Positions 53,498 through 61,356 of a DNA stretch of 64,000 nt are shown piece after piece; positions within the stretch are counted from its first letter, which is position 1, and every line of letters starts with the position of its first letter. The DNA lies in the NCBI RefSeq assembly GCF_001545155.1, contig NZ_CP014226.1:1710191-1774190 (forward strand), read 5' to 3'. Origin of the DNA: Halomonas chromatireducens. GTDB taxonomy: Bacteria; Pseudomonadota; Gammaproteobacteria; Pseudomonadales; Halomonadaceae. The notes under the pieces were generated by a model that did not search any database, was not told the origin of the DNA, and was given only the letters and a program-made list of their open reading frames with translations. The translations under genes were made by a program, and so were the position numbers.

Positions 53498-55114
53498 ATG
53501 CACAAGAGAGCATTGAGCAAGGGGATTTTTGCCCTCAGCTTCCCGCTGGCCGCCATGATGGGCACCGCCCACGCCGCGGCCCCGGAAATGTCAGCGGAAG
53601 AGATGGACCGGGCTAGCGCCATTTACTTCCAGCGCTGCGCCGGCTGTCACGGCACCCTGCGCAAGGGCGCCACCGGCCCGGGTCTGCTGCCCGAGGACAC
53701 CCAGGAGATGGGCCAGCGTCGTCTGGAAAGCATCATCTCGCTGGGTACCGAAGGCGGGATGAACAACTTCGACGGCATCCTGGACGAAGAGGAGATCACC
53801 CTGATCTCCAAGTACATCCAGCAGACGCCGGAAGAGCCGCCGGAAATGTCGCTGGCCGACATCCGCGACACCTGGGAAATCGTGGTACCGCAGGACCAGT
53901 GGCCGGACGAGCCGCAGCATGACCTCAACTGGGAAAACTTCATGGTCACGATCCTGCGTGACCGTGGCGCCATGGGCATCATCGACGGCGACACCAAGGA
54001 ACTCGTCACCGAGGCCGAGACCGGCTATGCCGTTCACGTGGCCAAGTCGAGCTCCGACGGCCGCTTCTGGTACGTCCAGGGTCGCGACGGCCGCCTGTCG
54101 AAGATCGACCTGTGGATGGATCCGCCCCAGGTGACCGCCGAGGTGTTCATCGGTATCGACGCCCGCGACGTGGCCGTCTCCCACTATGGCGAGTGGGCGG
54201 ACAAGTACGTCATCGGTGGTGGCTACTGGCCCCCGCACTTCGTGATCGCCGATGCTCACACCATGGAGCCGCTGAAGGTCGTTTCTACCCGTGGCTACAA
54301 CACCGAAGGTGAGTATGTCCACGAGGCCCGTGTGGCGGCGCTCTATGACACGCCCCATGCGCCCACCTTCCTGGTCAACGTCAAGGAGACCGGGCAGGTC
54401 TGGCAGGTCGATTACAGCGATATCGACAACTTGCGTATGGACCAAATCGCGTCTGCCGAGTACCTGCACGACGGCTTCTTCGATTCCACCGGCCGCTACT
54501 TCATGATCGCGGCCAACTTCAGCCACAAGATGGCGTTCATCGACACCGTGGAGCGCAAGCTCGTCAGCATGCTGAATACCGGTGAGATCCCGCACCCGGG
54601 GCCGGGCGCCAACTGGATCGACCCGGAGTGTGGTCCGGTAGCCGGCACCACTCACCTGGGTGAAGGCCTCGTGACCTTCTGGGGCACCGACCCGGAGAAC
54701 AATCCGGATCATGCATGGGAGATCTGTGGCACCGTCGAGACCGACGGCCCGGGGCTCTTCCTGCGCAGCCATCCGGACTCCCCGCACGTCTGGATCGACC
54801 AGTCCATGCACCCGGAGGCCGACGTCAACCAGTGGGTCATGGTCATGGACAAGGAGACCCGCGAGCTGACTCCGATCCACGTTGCTGACCGTCCGCGCGA
54901 GCATGATGCCGTGGCACTGCACTTCGAATACGACAAGTCCGGTACCGAAGTGTGGGTCTCCATCTGGGCCCGCGGCCGTGGCCATCAGGATGATGGCGCC
55001 ATCGTGATCTATGACGACAAGACCATGGAAGAGATTGGACGGGTCGAGAACCTGAACACGCCGACCGGCAAGTTCAACGTCTACAACCGTCTGAAGAAGT
55101 ACGAGCGCGGCTAA
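53498..55114 (+). CDS. nirS: Cytochrome cd1 nitrite reductase
   Basis: The 538-residue periplasmic enzyme reduces nitrite to NO. A signal peptide (GIFALSFPLAAMMGTAHAAA) is followed by a c-type heme domain with FQRCAGCHGTLRKGATGP (Cys47, Cys50, His51). The eight-bladed d1-heme propeller has AVHVAKSSSDGRFWYVQGRD, GGGYWPPHFVIAD, the HDGFFDSTGRYFMIAANFSH region and the ending GKFNVYNRLKKY. The ATG at 53498 (GAGG upstream) begins the signal peptide; the frame is open farther upstream but lacks support. It is driven from the Dnr box at 53345. The heme d1 synthesis genes (nirF, D, L, G, H, J, E, N) are not in this window. Confidence 0.97.
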   Translation: MHKRALSKGIFALSFPLAAMMGTAHAAAPEMSAEEMDRASAIYFQRCAGCHGTLRKGATGPGLLPEDTQEMGQRRLESIISLGTEGGMNNFDGILDEEEITLISKYIQQTPEEPPEMSLADIRDTWEIVVPQDQWPDEPQHDLNWENFMVTILRDRGAMGIIDGDTKELVTEAETGYAVHVAKSSSDGRFWYVQGRDGRLSKIDLWMDPPQVTAEVFIGIDARDVAVSHYGEWADKYVIGGGYWPPHFVIADAHTMEPLKVVSTRGYNTEGEYVHEARVAALYDTPHAPTFLVNVKETGQVWQVDYSDIDNLRMDQIASAEYLHDGFFDSTGRYFMIAANFSHKMAFIDTVERKLVSMLNTGEIPHPGPGANWIDPECGPVAGTTHLGEGLVTFWGTDPENNPDHAWEICGTVETDGPGLFLRSHPDSPHVWIDQSMHPEADVNQWVMVMDKETRELTPIHVADRPREHDAVALHFEYDKSGTEVWVSIWARGRGHQDDGAIVIYDDKTMEEIGRVENLNTPTGKFNVYNRLKKYERG

Positions 55115-55123
55115 GCCGAGCTG

Positions 55124-55148
55124 CCGGAGCGCCCTCAGGGCGCTCCGG
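55124..55148 (+). terminator. Hairpin directly after nirS
   Basis: CCGGAGCGCCCT pairs perfectly with AGGGCGCTCCGG around one base, starting nine bases past the nirS stop, and CCCCTTCTTC follows. This is a terminator or, more likely given the downstream nir gene, a partial attenuator that keeps nirS mRNA abundant. Confidence 0.7.
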
Positions 55149-55205
55149 CCCCTTCTTCAGCCGTTTCATTCCAGGCAATGCCTCGGAGCGGCTGAAGAAG
55201 AGGCC
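55147..55205 (+). repeat. Second, overlapping long inverted repeat after nirS
   Basis: TTCTTCAGCCG and CGGCTGAAGAA, flanked on the outside by GGCC arms, form an 11-bp stem with a 26-base loop. It begins where the first hairpin ends. The loop itself contains CCAGGCAATGCCTCGG. The remaining gap to 55285 shows no gene. Confidence 0.6.
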
Positions 55206-55285
55206 GGACAACACTAACTCAGCCAGGCGACAAGGCAGGCTGATTACAGCAAGAACCGTGTCATGATAATTTCGGGAGATTGATC

Positions 55286-56959
55286 ATGGGGGAGCGTCTA
55301 CGCAACTGGCGCAGGATTACCATCATGGGGGCATCGCTTGGTGCCGCCATGATTTTCTTTGTCGCCGGCATCTTGTTCTGGGGCGGCTTCAATACCGTGA
55401 TGGAAGCCACCAACAGCATGAAGTTCTGTAGTTCGGCTTGCCACGAGATGACCTGGGTCTACGAGGAGTACAAGGACCGGCCCCACTACAAGAATCCCAC
55501 CGGGGTAGGTGCCACCTGCTCGGATTGTCACGTGCCCGACGACTGGGGGCCGAAGATGATCCGCAAGATCGAGGCCAGCCGCGAGGTATGGCACTGGATG
55601 CTGGGCACGATCAATACCAAGGAGAAGTTCGAGGACAAACGCCTGCACCTGGCCGAGAACGTCTGGCGCTCAATGCTGCGTACCGACTCCCGCGAATGTC
55701 GTAACTGTCATGACTGGTCGGCCATGGATCTCGAGGAGCAGGCGCCGCGTGCCGCCCGTGAGCATGCTCGCGCCTTCGAGCAGGGCCAGACCTGTATCGA
55801 GTGCCACCAGGGCATCGCCCACGAGCTGCCGGAAGACTGGGACGAGTCTCCCGTCTGGGCCGCCCGCTTCGAACACGACGAGGCCGAAACCGATCTGGCG
55901 GAGCGTGGCGAGCCCGCGATGCCGCTCGAGGCCGAGGACCTGGGTGAAGCGGTTGCCGCCGAAGGTGACATTGCCGCGACGCTCGACTGGGACGACGTTC
56001 CGGCGCTGGACGTGACCTTGTTCCTGCCCGGACAGGCCTCCATCGAGTGGATCCAGGACGGCAGCGAGCACGGTGGCGGTCGCGCCTTCAGCTTCGGCGA
56101 TCGCTGTGTCTGGTGTCACGCCGGTGAAGAGGAGCAGATTGGCCAGATGGCGGTCGATGCCGAGAAGATCGAGACCTTCGATCTCGGCGACAAGCGCGGC
56201 CATATCCCGATGACCGTGCAGGCTTCCTTCGATGATGACTACCTGTTCATGCGCTTCCAGTGGGAAGCCGGCGAGCATGCCCCCCTGCCCTTCGTCGACG
56301 GTGGGCGCATGGACCCGGACAACCCCATGAAGCTGACTGTGAGCTTCGCCGACGATCGTGTGGACATGGCTGACCGCGGCGGCTGCTGGGCGAGCTGTCA
56401 CCACGACTCCACCTATATGCCGGATGCCCCGGAAGATGAGGCGCTGGCTGAGACCGAGCTGGCCGAGCGACTCGACCTGATGAACGGTGTGACCAAATAT
56501 CTGTCCGAGAGTCGCACGGAGATCGAGATTCGTGGCCGTCGCGGTGCCGCTCGCGGTGGCTGGGACAAGCTCAAGGAGCAGGCTGAAATCGAGGAGCTGC
56601 TTGGCGGTGGGGTCTACCTGGACGTAGCACGCTTCAAGAGCGGTGACGAGCTGACCGAGAGTGGCTATATCCTCGAGCAGCGCCACCTTTCCGAGAGCGA
56701 AGCCGTGGTCATGTCCGCACAGGAGGAAGACGGTGTGTGGACCGCGTATCTGACCCGTGCCCTGCGTACTGGCGTGGAAGGCGACAAGCCGCTCTCCACC
56801 GACGGCAAGTACAGCTTCAACGTGGCGTTGCATGACGACTATGCCTCATCACGCTTCCACCACGTCTCCTGGCAGTATGGTCTGGCCTTCGACGCCGAGA
56901 TTCCCGGTGATTTCGAGGACGACATGGTGGAAATCAATGCGACGCGTATCACCCGGTGA
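55286..56959 (+). CDS. Hexaheme membrane cytochrome: NapC/NirT tetraheme module fused to a DMSO-reductase-gamma-like heme domain
   Basis: The 557-residue protein has one membrane anchor (residues 13-33). The NapC/NirT quinol-dehydrogenase module carries heme motifs at 48-53 (CSSACH, spacing CX3CH where CX2CH is usual), 78-82 (CSDCH), 138-142 (CRNCH) and 170-174 (CIECH). From about residue 225 a second periplasmic domain of the ethylbenzene-dehydrogenase/DMSO-reductase gamma heme-binding type contains CVWCH (274-278) and CWASCH (367-372, again CX3CH). It should take electrons from quinol and deliver them in the periplasm, probably to NirS directly or through the cupredoxin encoded 26 bases downstream. 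ATG at 55286 is favoured by GGGAG spacing. Confidence 0.87.
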   Translation: MGERLRNWRRITIMGASLGAAMIFFVAGILFWGGFNTVMEATNSMKFCSSACHEMTWVYEEYKDRPHYKNPTGVGATCSDCHVPDDWGPKMIRKIEASREVWHWMLGTINTKEKFEDKRLHLAENVWRSMLRTDSRECRNCHDWSAMDLEEQAPRAAREHARAFEQGQTCIECHQGIAHELPEDWDESPVWAARFEHDEAETDLAERGEPAMPLEAEDLGEAVAAEGDIAATLDWDDVPALDVTLFLPGQASIEWIQDGSEHGGGRAFSFGDRCVWCHAGEEEQIGQMAVDAEKIETFDLGDKRGHIPMTVQASFDDDYLFMRFQWEAGEHAPLPFVDGGRMDPDNPMKLTVSFADDRVDMADRGGCWASCHHDSTYMPDAPEDEALAETELAERLDLMNGVTKYLSESRTEIEIRGRRGAARGGWDKLKEQAEIEELLGGGVYLDVARFKSGDELTESGYILEQRHLSESEAVVMSAQEEDGVWTAYLTRALRTGVEGDKPLSTDGKYSFNVALHDDYASSRFHHVSWQYGLAFDAEIPGDFEDDMVEINATRITR

Positions 56960-56985
56960 TGTTCATTCAGGAGGAGGGAGTTTCG

Positions 56986-57372
56986 ATGAACAAGCGACTT
57001 CTGACACTTGGCGCCACCGCCCTGACCACCGCCCTGTTATTGAGCGGGGCGGCTCTGGCCGGCGACGATAAGGACCAGGACCAGGCCACAAGCGAAGGCG
57101 ATGTCGTCGAGGTCGAGATGGTTGATAACCGCTTCAAGCCCGATGAGCTGGAAGTCACCGTTGGTACCACGGTGCGCTGGGTCAATGTCGAGCGGCGCTC
57201 CAACCACGACATCTACTTTCCGGAAGAGGACATCAAGTCGGGCCGTCTCTTCCCCGAGGAGAGCTGGGAGCGCACCTTCGACGAGGCCGGCACCTACGAG
57301 TACTACTGCCAGCCACACGAAAATCGCGGCATGCATGGCGTGATCCGAGTGGTCGAAGAGAGCGACGAGTAA
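56986..57372 (+). CDS. Periplasmic cupredoxin (plastocyanin/azurin-like)
   Basis: The 128-residue precursor has a signal peptide (LLTLGATALTTALLLSGAAL, cleaved at ALA-GDD) and a single blue-copper domain. The type 1 copper ligands are visible as His in RSNHDIYF and Cys, His and Met in YYCQPHENRGMHG. It is a likely soluble electron carrier from the hexaheme protein to NirS. In many denitrifiers cytochrome c551 or azurin plays this part. GGAGGAGGGAG lies before the ATG and the gene is 26 bases from the cytochrome gene. Confidence 0.9.
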   Translation: MNKRLLTLGATALTTALLLSGAALAGDDKDQDQATSEGDVVEVEMVDNRFKPDELEVTVGTTVRWVNVERRSNHDIYFPEEDIKSGRLFPEESWERTFDEAGTYEYYCQPHENRGMHGVIRVVEESDE

Positions 57373-57444
57373 CCGGCCGCGGCGGGGCCGGTTCCACGCA
57401 GCAAGCAAGCGGTGCCGTAATGCACCCAACATTGAGGAGTTCGC

Positions 57445-57999
57445 ATGGCGACAATCACTCGACCCGCCGCCCTGGTCGGCGGACTGCTGACTACCCTGGC
57501 GCTGTCGATGGCCGGTAGTGCGTTAGCATCGGAGAGCCCCAGCGGCTTTGGCAGTGCCGACTTCGGGATGTCCTCCGAGGCGGTGCTGGAGCGTCTGGAG
57601 CAGGACCGGGTCGTCAATGTCTCGGTGCAGGAGACCGAAGACAATGACGTCATCATCGACGGCGAGCTTCAGGCCGAGGATCAGCCGGTAACGGATCTGC
57701 GCTATGTCTTCCCGGCGGGACGCGACCAGCTTGCCCTGGTGGTGGCGTTCCATCCCCATGTGGAAGACTACGCCAGCGTCAAGGCGGATCTCGAAGCGCG
57801 CTACGGCAAGCCCTGGGAAGAGGAGATGGCCGAGTGGTGGTTCGAGCAGCTCAAGGAAGGCATGCCGGAAGAGCCCGGCAGCCTGACCGTCTGGGGGGGC
57901 GATGGTAACGAGGACCGGGAAAGGGGACGCTTCGTGCGACTCTGGTCCTTCGAGGACTACCTCTCGGTGGAGTATCTCGATACCCAGATGTTTCGCTGA
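57445..57999 (+). CDS. Secreted protein of unknown function in the nir-nos interval
   Basis: The 184-residue precursor has a signal peptide (PAALVGGLLTTLALSMAGSA, cleaved at ALA-SES). The mature protein begins GFGSADFGMSSEAVLERLEQ and is otherwise acidic and Trp-rich near the C-terminus (EEEMAEWWFEQLKEG). The opening pattern resembles small periplasmic proteins where a helix follows a FGxxxxxV strand, but I do not recognise the family. There are no cysteines, so it does not bind covalent heme. GAGGAG precedes the ATG. A terminator follows at 58035. Confidence 0.75.
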   Translation: MATITRPAALVGGLLTTLALSMAGSALASESPSGFGSADFGMSSEAVLERLEQDRVVNVSVQETEDNDVIIDGELQAEDQPVTDLRYVFPAGRDQLALVVAFHPHVEDYASVKADLEARYGKPWEEEMAEWWFEQLKEGMPEEPGSLTVWGGDGNEDRERGRFVRLWSFEDYLSVEYLDTQMFR

Positions 58000-58034
58000 G
58001 CAGTCCCAGGTGAGTCGCGACTCAATCGTTCAAC

Positions 58035-58063
58035 AGCCGCTCTCGAAGGGCGGCTTTCCTGTT
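58035..58063 (+). terminator. Terminator after the secreted-protein gene
   Basis: AGCCGCTCT and AGGGCGGCT form a 9-bp stem with one G-U pair and a CGA loop (58035-58055), followed by TTTCCTGTTT. It lies between the unknown secreted protein and the CusF-like gene. Confidence 0.65.
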
Positions 58064-58078
58064 TGAGGAAGAAGAATC

Positions 58079-58480
58079 ATGAAGAGCAAGGCGATCTTGG
58101 CGCTGCTGGTAACCGCGATATTGAGTGTGCCGGTTCAGGCCGATCAGGGACATCACGACCACGGGCATCATGGCGATGGGGCACAGGAGGGGGCAGGTTA
58201 CCATGAGGTGCGCGGGATCTTCCTGGGCTTCGATGAGGATCAAGGACGCATTACCATGGCGCACGAGGCTGTTCCCGGCGTGATGATGGCCATGCGCATG
58301 TATCTGCACCTGCCGGAAGGAGAGGCACTGCCCGACCTGGCGCCTGGCGACAAGGTCGCTTTCCAGCTGTTCAGTCGCGTCGAGGCTGGCCAGCGTTGGT
58401 ACGCCAAGGATCTCGAGCCGCTTCCTGCAGGCACCGAGCTGACCCTGCCGGAGGAACTGCGCGAGGCGATCGGTCACTGA
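58079..58480 (+). CDS. CusF-like periplasmic copper-binding protein, His-rich N-terminus
   Basis: The 133-residue precursor has a signal peptide (AILALLVTAILSVPVQA). A histidine-rich stretch (GHHDHGHHGDG) precedes a domain with VRGIFLGFDEDQGRITMAHE then MAMRMYLHL and the closing GDKVAFQL. This is the small beta-barrel pattern of CusF/CopC-like copper chaperones, with His/Met ligands in HEAVPG-MMAMRM. It could supply copper for the cupredoxin or NosZ, or buffer excess. It is convergent with the small minus-strand genes of the nos side. The CusF-type call is moderately sure; the role is inferred from context. Confidence 0.75.
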   Translation: MKSKAILALLVTAILSVPVQADQGHHDHGHHGDGAQEGAGYHEVRGIFLGFDEDQGRITMAHEAVPGVMMAMRMYLHLPEGEALPDLAPGDKVAFQLFSRVEAGQRWYAKDLEPLPAGTELTLPEELREAIGH

Positions 58481-58497
58481 CACGCATACGCGAGGGG

Positions 58498-58860
58498 TCA
58501 GATCAGACCCAGGAAGGGCACCAGCGTCAGCGCCAGGATGGCCACGACGGCCAGGCCCACCAGCAGTACCTGAATGGGTTGCTGGCGAAGGCGATGCCAG
58601 AGGGTGGGCGCCTGGCCGTGCTTGAGCTGGTCTGCATGCTCCTGCTGCACTCGCGCCTGGCGTTCAGCCTGGTAGCGGTCGAGTACTTCCCGTGCCGCTT
58701 CCAGCTGAGAGGCATCACGCAGCCAGATGGCATCGACGCCCAGTCGCCAGAAGCCGGCGTGGGTCTCGTAGGTATCAAAGCCGTGTTGATCGAACAGGCG
58801 GCGCACCTCCCATGCCTCCTCTTCGGAAACATTGGCAAGGCGAAACAGTAGCGTCGCCAT
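58498..58860 (-). CDS. Small membrane protein of the DUF6164 type
   Basis: The 120-residue protein has an N-terminal soluble domain (LLFRLANVSEEEAWEVRRLF, then YETHAGFWRLGVDAIWLRD) and one C-terminal membrane helix (IQVLLVGLAVVAILALTLVP). The first part looks like a small alpha/beta, signal-transducing-like fold in which a disulfide or metal site is absent. I associate it with a conserved unknown family found in gammaproteobacteria. Its start overlaps the stop of the preceding gene (ATGA), and it is the last gene of the nos-side transcript. Confidence 0.7.
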   Translation of the reverse strand: MATLLFRLANVSEEEAWEVRRLFDQHGFDTYETHAGFWRLGVDAIWLRDASQLEAAREVLDRYQAERQARVQQEHADQLKHGQAPTLWHRLRQQPIQVLLVGLAVVAILALTLVPFLGLI

Positions 58861-59426
58861 CAGCTGGCCGCCTCGCACAGCCGTGCGGCACGCTCGATGG
58901 CGGCGTCGGCGCCGTTCAGGTCGAAGCTCATGAACCAGTAATCTTCCTCTCCACGATCGAGACGCAGCCTGAGGGTCTCGCCCGCGCGCATCTCTTCTAC
59001 CAGCAGCGCCTGTTCGTCGAGGTAGAAATTGACATAGAAACCGCTGTCTCCCCGCTGGGTGACGAACTCCGCCATGCCGCTGTGAATCGTCTCGTGGTCG
59101 ACTCGCAGGTCGCCGGGCACAAGATTGGCCACACGGCTTTCAGCCTGATGCTCCTCGAGCTCGACGCGCACTTCGAGCCAGGGCAGGTCGCAAACCCCGG
59201 GGGTGTAGTTCAGGCTGAGGATGGAGTCGCTGTAGCTGTGTTGCTCCAGGGCGCGGAAATGGCGCTCGTCGCCCAGCGAAAGGGTCAGTGAGAGCCAGTT
59301 GCCATGCGGCTCGACCGCGCTGGTATTGTAGTTGGTGGCCAGGGCCGTGGAGGCAATGGCAAGCGTTGCCAACAGGCCGAGCACGGGCCGCCATAAAGTG
59401 GAGCGTGGGCGATGGGCTTGAGTCAT
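58860..59426 (-). CDS. Secreted protein of unknown function, nos side
   Basis: The 188-residue precursor has a signal peptide (WRPVLGLLATLAIASTALAT). The mature domain is mostly beta: WLSLTLSLGDERHFRALEQH, CDLPWLEVRVELEE, then SGFYVNFYLDEQALLVEEMR and a final helix ending in ARLCEAAS. The two cysteines, CDLPW and LCEAAS, could form a disulfide. I do not recognise the family. It overlaps the DUF6164-type gene by 1-3 bases and is separated by 95 bases from the cytochrome c gene upstream. Confidence 0.7.
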   Translation of the reverse strand: MTQAHRPRSTLWRPVLGLLATLAIASTALATNYNTSAVEPHGNWLSLTLSLGDERHFRALEQHSYSDSILSLNYTPGVCDLPWLEVRVELEEHQAESRVANLVPGDLRVDHETIHSGMAEFVTQRGDSGFYVNFYLDEQALLVEEMRAGETLRLRLDRGEEDYWFMSFDLNGADAAIERAARLCEAAS

Positions 59427-59521
59427 GGTCGCTTATCCTGATCGACAGGCATGGGATAGTAGCATCCGAAGGGCGTTGCGCCGACCCCGGAGGGTATCAG
59501 GGAAAAGCGGTCAGCGTGGCG

Positions 59522-59893
59522 TCATGGGTCGCTTTCAGCATTGGACTGGTCCCAGGGGGTCGGCTCCAGCTGGGCGTAATAGGCCGCCAGGTCGGCGATG
59601 TCCTGATCGTTCAGACCCCGGGTCATGTTGGCCATCAGGTGCCCCTTGTCGCCGGCACGCAGTGCTTTCATGCCGTCAATGAAACGCCCCTCTTCCATGC
59701 CGGCGATGCTGGGGTAGCGGGAGGTCACGCTGCGCCCCTGGTGGCCATGGCAGCTGGTACACAGCTTGGCCATCTCGGCGCCGCGCTCGGGGTCGCCTGC
59801 AAGGGCCTGGGGGGGCGGGTCTCCAGACCAGGCGGCCTGGCTCAGCAAGGCCACCAGGGTGGCGACGATCATCACGGCGTACTTCTGAGTCAT
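59522..59893 (-). CDS. Class I c-type cytochrome
   Basis: The 123-residue precursor has a signal peptide (VMIVATLVALLSQAAWS). The monoheme domain has AKLCTSCHGHQG, the axial Met in GHLMANMTRGLND and the closing helix DQDIADLAAYYAQL, as in cytochrome c4/c5-type and NosC-type carriers. It is a possible electron donor to NosZ or NirS. GGAGGG is before the ATG. It follows nosL by 27 bases on the same strand. Confidence 0.9.
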   Translation of the reverse strand: MTQKYAVMIVATLVALLSQAAWSGDPPPQALAGDPERGAEMAKLCTSCHGHQGRSVTSRYPSIAGMEEGRFIDGMKALRAGDKGHLMANMTRGLNDQDIADLAAYYAQLEPTPWDQSNAESDP

Positions 59894-59920
59894 GGAACCC
59901 TCCCCTCCGAGTAGGAAACA

Positions 59921-60505
59921 TCAGTGGCCGTGCATGGCGCCTCCATGCTCGTTGCCTGAGTGCCCCGGCATGCCACCATTCATCTGCATGCTGGCATCTG
60001 CCCGGGCGAGCTCGGTCAGCAGTTCCAGGTCGATGTCGCTGAAGGCCAGCACCTCGCCGCCATGGGTGTCGCGGAAGGCGTCGGCATGGTGGCGCTCCTT
60101 GAACGATGCCAGGGTATGGCCCATGGCGCCACGTTGAGTGTGGCCTGCAACGTACCATGCCTCGCTCGCCAGGATGAAGGCGTCGTCGGCAGGGCTACCC
60201 CAGGGGGTGACCGCCACGTCGTGGACCCACGCGTGGCTCAGCTGCGTCTCGTTCTCCGGCTGAAGCAGGAAGGCGAACATGTCGGTGGTGGAGCAGAACT
60301 TGCGAACGGCCTCATCCCGGTTCAGGTAGACCTGCCCCTTGGGGCCGGGAAGGTCGTTGATCAGCATACCGCAGACGTGACAGCTGTCACCGTCGGTGAT
60401 CGGCTGGGCCGGGGCCAAGGGCCGCTCATCGTCATTGCCGCACCCTGCCAGTAGCAGGATGGCAGCGAAGGCAAGGGTGCGAGTGGCCAGGGAGGAGCGA
60501 ATCAT
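59921..60505 (-). CDS. nosL: Copper chaperone lipoprotein NosL
   Basis: The 194-residue lipoprotein has a signal with lipobox LLLAGCGND. The NosL core has CHVCGMLINDLPGPKGQVYL with the Cu(I)-binding Cys-xx-Cys-Gly-Met, KFCSTTDMFAFLL and AWYVAGHTQRGAMGHTLASF. The C-terminal tail is Met/His-rich (MQMNGGMPGHSGNEHGGAM), which could add copper sites. NosL is an outer-membrane-facing copper donor for the CuZ site of nitrous oxide reductase. A good GGAGACACGAC precedes the ATG at 60505, and the longer overlapping frame upstream is only antisense/other-frame shadow of nosY and nosF. Confidence 0.95.
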   Translation of the reverse strand: MIRSSLATRTLAFAAILLLAGCGNDDERPLAPAQPITDGDSCHVCGMLINDLPGPKGQVYLNRDEAVRKFCSTTDMFAFLLQPENETQLSHAWVHDVAVTPWGSPADDAFILASEAWYVAGHTQRGAMGHTLASFKERHHADAFRDTHGGEVLAFSDIDLELLTELARADASMQMNGGMPGHSGNEHGGAMHGH

Positions 60506-60531
60506 GTCGTGTCTCCGGGTAGGCAATGCCG

Positions 60532-61356
60532 TCAGGCCGCGTGGCGGCGGAACCGCAGTATCGCGAGGCCCAGCGGTGCAATGATCCAGGCAAGCAGGAC
60601 CAGGACCAGCCAGCCGAGGCGGAAGGCACTGTCCTGGGCGATGGCAGTCACACCGGTGTAGGCCTGGGAGGTGTCGAAGCCGACCATGTTGATCAGGCGG
60701 AAGCCGTCGGTGGGGTTGAGCAGCAACAGCCAGGGAAGCCAGTCGCCGCCGCCCTGTACGCTGACCAGCAGCGCCAGCAGCCCCAGGTCGAAGACCAGCA
60801 CGAAGAGAAACCAGACGCCCAGCGCCAGCCCGGCAGCGCGGGCCTTCTCGGTGACCCAGACGCTGATCAGGTAGGCGAAGGCGATGAAGACCCAGCCCAG
60901 CAGGACGCTGCTGAGAATCAGCAGTCCCATGCTGGCAGCGAGCTGTGCAATATCCACACCTTCGGCGCCGAAGGCGATTACCACGCCGGCAATCCCGAAG
61001 CCCAGTGCCGTGGCGGCGCCAAGAATAAGGCCGTGACCGAGGAACTTGCCGAGCAGGAGTGACGTGCGGCTGAGCGGATAGGTGAGCAGCAACAGCAAGG
61101 TACCCGACTCCTGTTCGCCGACGACGGCATCGTAAGCCAGCAGAAGGGCGATCAACGGAATCAGGAACACCGCCAGGGTCGACAGGCTGACCACGGTGGT
61201 GGAAAGGGTCGTAAAGCCCATGCCACCGCTGGCGGCAGCGCCGAACCAGGCAATACCCACCGCCAGGGCGGCCAGGATCAGGGCGATAGCCAGCACCCAG
61301 CGGTTGCGCAGGCCATCCCGGAACTCTTTCTGGGCGACGATCAGGGTAGTGTTCAT
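60532..61356 (-). CDS. nosY: Nitrous oxide reductase maturation ABC permease NosY
   Basis: The 274-residue protein has six hydrophobic helices in the ABC-2 permease pattern. It opens LIVAQKEFRDGLRNRWVLAI, has the LLAYDAVVGEQESGTLLLLL then TYPLSRTSLLLGKFLGH coupling segment typical of NosY, and ends GLAILRFRRHAA. With NosF it forms an exporter-like complex that supplies an unidentified sulfur species or works on NosD for CuZ assembly. Its start overlaps the nosF stop. Confidence 0.95.
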   Translation of the reverse strand: MNTTLIVAQKEFRDGLRNRWVLAIALILAALAVGIAWFGAAASGGMGFTTLSTTVVSLSTLAVFLIPLIALLLAYDAVVGEQESGTLLLLLTYPLSRTSLLLGKFLGHGLILGAATALGFGIAGVVIAFGAEGVDIAQLAASMGLLILSSVLLGWVFIAFAYLISVWVTEKARAAGLALGVWFLFVLVFDLGLLALLVSVQGGGDWLPWLLLLNPTDGFRLINMVGFDTSQAYTGVTAIAQDSAFRLGWLVLVLLAWIIAPLGLAILRFRRHAA

